Below are positions 43,909-46,371 of a DNA stretch of 46,371 bases, piece after piece. How positions within the stretch are numbered: position 1 is the first letter of the stretch; each line of letters starts with the position of its first letter. The DNA comes from Beijerinckiaceae bacterium. GTDB taxonomy: Bacteria > Pseudomonadota > Alphaproteobacteria > Rhizobiales > Beijerinckiaceae. The DNA lies in the NCBI GenBank assembly GCA_947498445.1, contig CANMLK010000006.1, forward strand, positions 1-46,371, written 5' to 3'. The notes below the pieces were generated by a model. It made no database searches. It worked only from the letters and a program-made list of their open reading frames with translations, and was not told the origin of the DNA. Both the position numbers and the translations under genes were made by a program.

Positions 43909-45423
43909 ATGTCGCAAGCGACAAACAATCACGCGTTCCCCTCGCCCGCGCGTGACGCGGAATTCGATATGGACGGCGACACGCTTCGAGAGGAATGCGG
44001 CGTCTTCGGGATTTTTGGGCATCCCGACGCAGCAGCTATCACCGCGCTTGGCCTGCACGCACTCCAGCATCGCGGCCAGGAAGCAGCCGGGATCGTGTCT
44101 TTCGATGGCAAGCGATTCTCGTCGGAGCGCCGCATGGGCCTCGTCGGCGAAAACTTCTCCAGCCAGTCGATCATCGACCGCTTGCCCGGCAACGCCGCCG
44201 TCGGTCACGTCCGCTATTCGACGACAGGCGAGACAATCCTGCGCAACGTCCAGCCCTTGTTTGCCGAGCTGGACACCGGCGGATTCGCCGTCGCGCATAA
44301 CGGCAATTTGACGAACGCCCTCTCGATTCGTCGCGAGCTGATCCGCGATGGCGCGATCTATCAGTCCACCTCCGACACCGAGGTCATTCTGCATCTGGTG
44401 GCGCGCAGCCGCCGCGCGCGAATCCTGGAGCGGTTCATCGAGGCTCTTCGCCAGATAGAAGGCGCTTATTCGCTGGTGGCTCTGAGCAACAAAAAGCTTA
44501 TTGGCGCCCGCGACCCGCTCGGCATCCGGCCCCTGGTAATCGGCGAGCTCAACGGAAATTACATCCTTGCGTCAGAGACTTGCGCGCTCGACATCATCGG
44601 CGCGCGTTTCATCCGCGACGTGGAAAACGGCGAGATCATCGTGATCTCGGAGGACGGGCTGGAAAGCCACAAGCCGTTCCCGCCGCAGGTCATGCGCCCC
44701 TGCATCTTTGAGTACATCTATTTCTCCCGGCCCGATTCCGTTGTGCATGGCCGCCCGGTTTACGACGTGCGCAAGCGCATGGGCGCGCAGCTCGCGATGG
44801 AGGCGGGCATTGACGCCGACGTCATCGTACCGGTGCCGGACTCAGGCGTTCCGGCCGCTATTGGCTATGCAGCGCAATCGGGCATCCCCTTTGAGCTCGG
44901 CATAATCCGGAATCATTACGTGGGCCGCACGTTCATCGAGCCGACGCAGTCCATTCGCGAACTGGGCGTGCGCCTGAAACACAGCGCAAACCGCTGCGTG
45001 GTGAAGGGCAAGCGAATCGTCCTCATCGACGATTCCATTGTGCGCGGCACGACGTCTGTGAAAATCGTGAAGATGATGCGTGACGCCGGCGCCAAGGAAG
45101 TCCACTTCCGCATCTCCTCGCCGCCCATCACGCACCCCGATTATTACGGCATTGATACGCCGCAGCAGGACACACTGCTCGCTGCGCAGATGACGAAGAA
45201 CGGCAAGATCGACATCGAAGGCATGTGCAAATACGTCGGCGCCGATTCGCTCGCATTCCTGTCGATCGACGGCATTTATCGCGCCATGGGCTACGAGGGC
45301 CGCGACGCCCAGCGCCCGCAGTTCACAGATCATTGCTTCACCGGCGACTACCCGACGTCGCTCACCGATATTGCGGGCGATCCCAACCGTCAGCAGTTGT
45401 CGCTTCTGGCGGAAGCAGGTTAA
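43909..45423 (+). CDS. purF: Amidophosphoribosyltransferase
   Basis: PurF starts de novo purine synthesis by making phosphoribosylamine from PRPP and glutamine. The 504-aa protein has the class II glutamine amidotransferase domain, with the nucleophile Cys in LREECGVFGIFGHPD after a propeptide of about 27 residues, HRGQEAAGI, HVRYSTTGETILRNVQP and AHNGNLTN. The PRT domain has VIVPVPDSGVPAAIGYA and the PRPP loop VLIDDSIVRGTTSVKI. The presence of a propeptide marks the Bacillus-type enzyme, often with an Fe-S cluster. ATG 43909 (MSQATNN) is preferred to 43867 because GGGGATA lies upstream. Confidence 0.97.
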   Translation: MSQATNNHAFPSPARDAEFDMDGDTLREECGVFGIFGHPDAAAITALGLHALQHRGQEAAGIVSFDGKRFSSERRMGLVGENFSSQSIIDRLPGNAAVGHVRYSTTGETILRNVQPLFAELDTGGFAVAHNGNLTNALSIRRELIRDGAIYQSTSDTEVILHLVARSRRARILERFIEALRQIEGAYSLVALSNKKLIGARDPLGIRPLVIGELNGNYILASETCALDIIGARFIRDVENGEIIVISEDGLESHKPFPPQVMRPCIFEYIYFSRPDSVVHGRPVYDVRKRMGAQLAMEAGIDADVIVPVPDSGVPAAIGYAAQSGIPFELGIIRNHYVGRTFIEPTQSIRELGVRLKHSANRCVVKGKRIVLIDDSIVRGTTSVKIVKMMRDAGAKEVHFRISSPPITHPDYYGIDTPQQDTLLAAQMTKNGKIDIEGMCKYVGADSLAFLSIDGIYRAMGYEGRDAQRPQFTDHCFTGDYPTSLTDIAGDPNRQQLSLLAEAG

Positions 45424-45473
45424 GCATCCGCCGCGGCCGGACTGGCGTCTGACGCCGCACGCCGGAGATCGAT

Positions 45474-46223
45474 ATGTCGCGCCCTCTCGAAAACAGAATC
45501 GCCCTGGTCACGGGCGCGTCGCGCGGCATTGGCCGCGCCCTCGCCATCGAACTTGCGCGACAGGGCGCCCATGTCATCGCGCTGGCCCGCACCCAGGGCG
45601 GCCTCGAAGCGCTGGACGACGAGATCACAAAACTCGGCGGAACAACGACACTTGTCCCCTGCGACATCACCGATTTCGAGGCGCTCGATCGTCTGGGCGC
45701 TGCGATTTTCGAACGTTGGAAAAAGCTCGATATTTTCATCGGCAACGCCGCGCTGCTGGGCTCCATTTCGCCAATTCCTCACCTCGACCCCAAGGAATGG
45801 GACAAGGTCTTCGCCGTCAACGTGACCGCTAATTATCGTCTCATTCGCTCACTGGACCTGTTGCTGCGCGCCTCTGATGCGGGCCGGGTTGTCCTGATGA
45901 CATCAAGCGCCGGACACAAGGCGGATATTGCGCCCTATCGTGGCCTCTACGCGACGACGAAGGCGGCGCTCGACGTCATCGGGCGCACCTACGCTGCGGA
46001 AACCAGAACAACCTCAAACGTCTGCGTTACGATGGTGACGCCCGGTTACGTGCGAACGCACATGCGCGCCCAGGTCATGCCGGGCGAGGACCCGATGACC
46101 ATTCCCGCGCCTGAGGAAATCGCGCCGCAGATCGTCAAGCTTTGCGCACCTGAATGGAAAGAAACGGGCGTCCTTTACGACCTGCCCGCCGACAAAGTGC
46201 GGCGATTTCAGGGGCCAATCTGA
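45474..46223 (+). CDS. Short-chain dehydrogenase/reductase
   Basis: A 249-aa SDR directly after purF (50 bases). It has VTGASRGIGRALAIEL, a GNAALLGSISPI loop in place of NNAG, catalytic Ser in VVLMTSSAGHKADIAP and Tyr/Lys in LYATTKAALDVI, then VTPGYVRTHMRAQ. Family members with this N-terminus (MSRPLENRIALVTG) occur after purF in many Rhizobiales as I recall, but no substrate is known. No terminator is visible behind it. Confidence 0.9.
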   Translation: MSRPLENRIALVTGASRGIGRALAIELARQGAHVIALARTQGGLEALDDEITKLGGTTTLVPCDITDFEALDRLGAAIFERWKKLDIFIGNAALLGSISPIPHLDPKEWDKVFAVNVTANYRLIRSLDLLLRASDAGRVVLMTSSAGHKADIAPYRGLYATTKAALDVIGRTYAAETRTTSNVCVTMVTPGYVRTHMRAQVMPGEDPMTIPAPEEIAPQIVKLCAPEWKETGVLYDLPADKVRRFQGPI

Positions 46224-46263
46224 AACGGGGATGTCCCGAGGAATGTTGAAATAGGAGGGTGGC

Positions 46264-46324
46264 GGCGTTGCCCGCCTTGAGCCGGTAGGCTCGGGGTGCT
46301 GATTCCACGAAGAAAGGCAACGCC
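46264..46324 (+). promoter_or_regulatory. Folded leader before the right-edge gene
   Basis: GGCGTTGCC (46264-46272) and GGCAACGCC (46316-46324) are perfect 9-bp inverted repeats; a nested hairpin GAGCC-GGTA-GGCTC lies at 46279-46292. The 3' arm ends at the base before the ATG and overlaps the Shine-Dalgarno AAAGG (46313-46317), so the fold should lower translation. Confidence 0.55.
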
Positions 46325-46371
46325 ATGAAAAGGACTACCACAACGCCGGCCGCCGCTGCGACGGCCATGAT
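46325..46371 (+). CDS. Start of an unidentified gene, cut by window edge
   Basis: ATG at 46325 with AAAGG seven bases upstream opens a frame reading MKRTTTTPAAAATAM before the window ends. Too little is visible to assign a family. It could be the N-terminus of a transposase or of a metal-transport protein; both are guesses. It follows the SDR by 101 bases. Confidence 0.4.
   Translation, partial: MKRTTTTPAAAATAM

Overview
The window is GC-rich and gene-dense, and it reads as chromosome of an alphaproteobacterium, most likely Rhizobiales (Hyphomicrobiales). The evidence is several gene orders typical of that class: fabD-fabG-acpP-fabF-mltG-yicC-gmk; pepA-holC beside lptF-lptG-lptD-surA-pdxA-rsmA; and rpsF-rpsR-DUF2232-rplI-dnaB-alr-radA-cvpA-purF. 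An Irr/ICE-like iron box and a Bug-family (TctC-like) binding protein also fit. Species cannot be named from the sequence alone. I see no tRNA, rRNA, CRISPR array or complete insertion sequence.

Layout. 1-704: truncated Bug-family periplasmic binding protein (minus). 1006-3443: purM-purN and a GST-like gene (plus). 3458-5329: an ABC-F ATPase (minus). 5437-6372: a DMT permease (plus). 6410-10030 is a minus-strand redox block: oxyR, rubrerythrin, a CCG-domain Fe-S oxidoreductase and DUF3501, with an ICE-like palindrome upstream of rubrerythrin. 10176-13972: ndk, then a leader with three consecutive hairpins, an exported thioredoxin, a CcdA-like membrane protein and a cytoplasmic molybdopterin oxidoreductase (plus). 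14024-17837: MFS permease, holC, an unknown exported protein and pepA (minus strand, transcribed in the reverse of this order).

18162-25874 is the plus-strand envelope operon: LPS exporter permeases LptF and LptG, outer-membrane translocon LptD, chaperone SurA, then pdxA and rsmA, most genes overlapping by a few bases. It converges on the minus-strand cluster 25905-33227, which holds fatty-acid synthesis (fabD, fabG, acpP, fabF), the peptidoglycan terminase mltG, yicC and gmk. 33398-35760 has a cysteine-cluster protein, an SDR and a second DMT permease. 36055-46223 is the housekeeping run: ribosomal proteins S6, S18 and L9, DnaB, alanine racemase, a 71-aa unknown protein coupled to radA, RadA, CvpA, PurF and another SDR. 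The last 50 bases start an unidentified gene behind a folded leader.

Most of the window is ordinary core genome. The points most worth following are: (i) the rubrerythrin / Fe-S oxidoreductase / DUF3501 triad with its ICE-like box and neighbouring OxyR, a plausible peroxide-reduction module whose rubrerythrin lacks its own rubredoxin domain; (ii) the three-hairpin leader before the thioredoxin gene, whose terminator stem contains that gene's Shine-Dalgarno sequence; (iii) two adjacent perfect palindromes plus repeated half-sites upstream of purM; and (iv) the small ORF translationally coupled to radA. Start sites were often moved inward from the ORF track using ribosome-binding sites and family N-termini; each case is explained in its entry.
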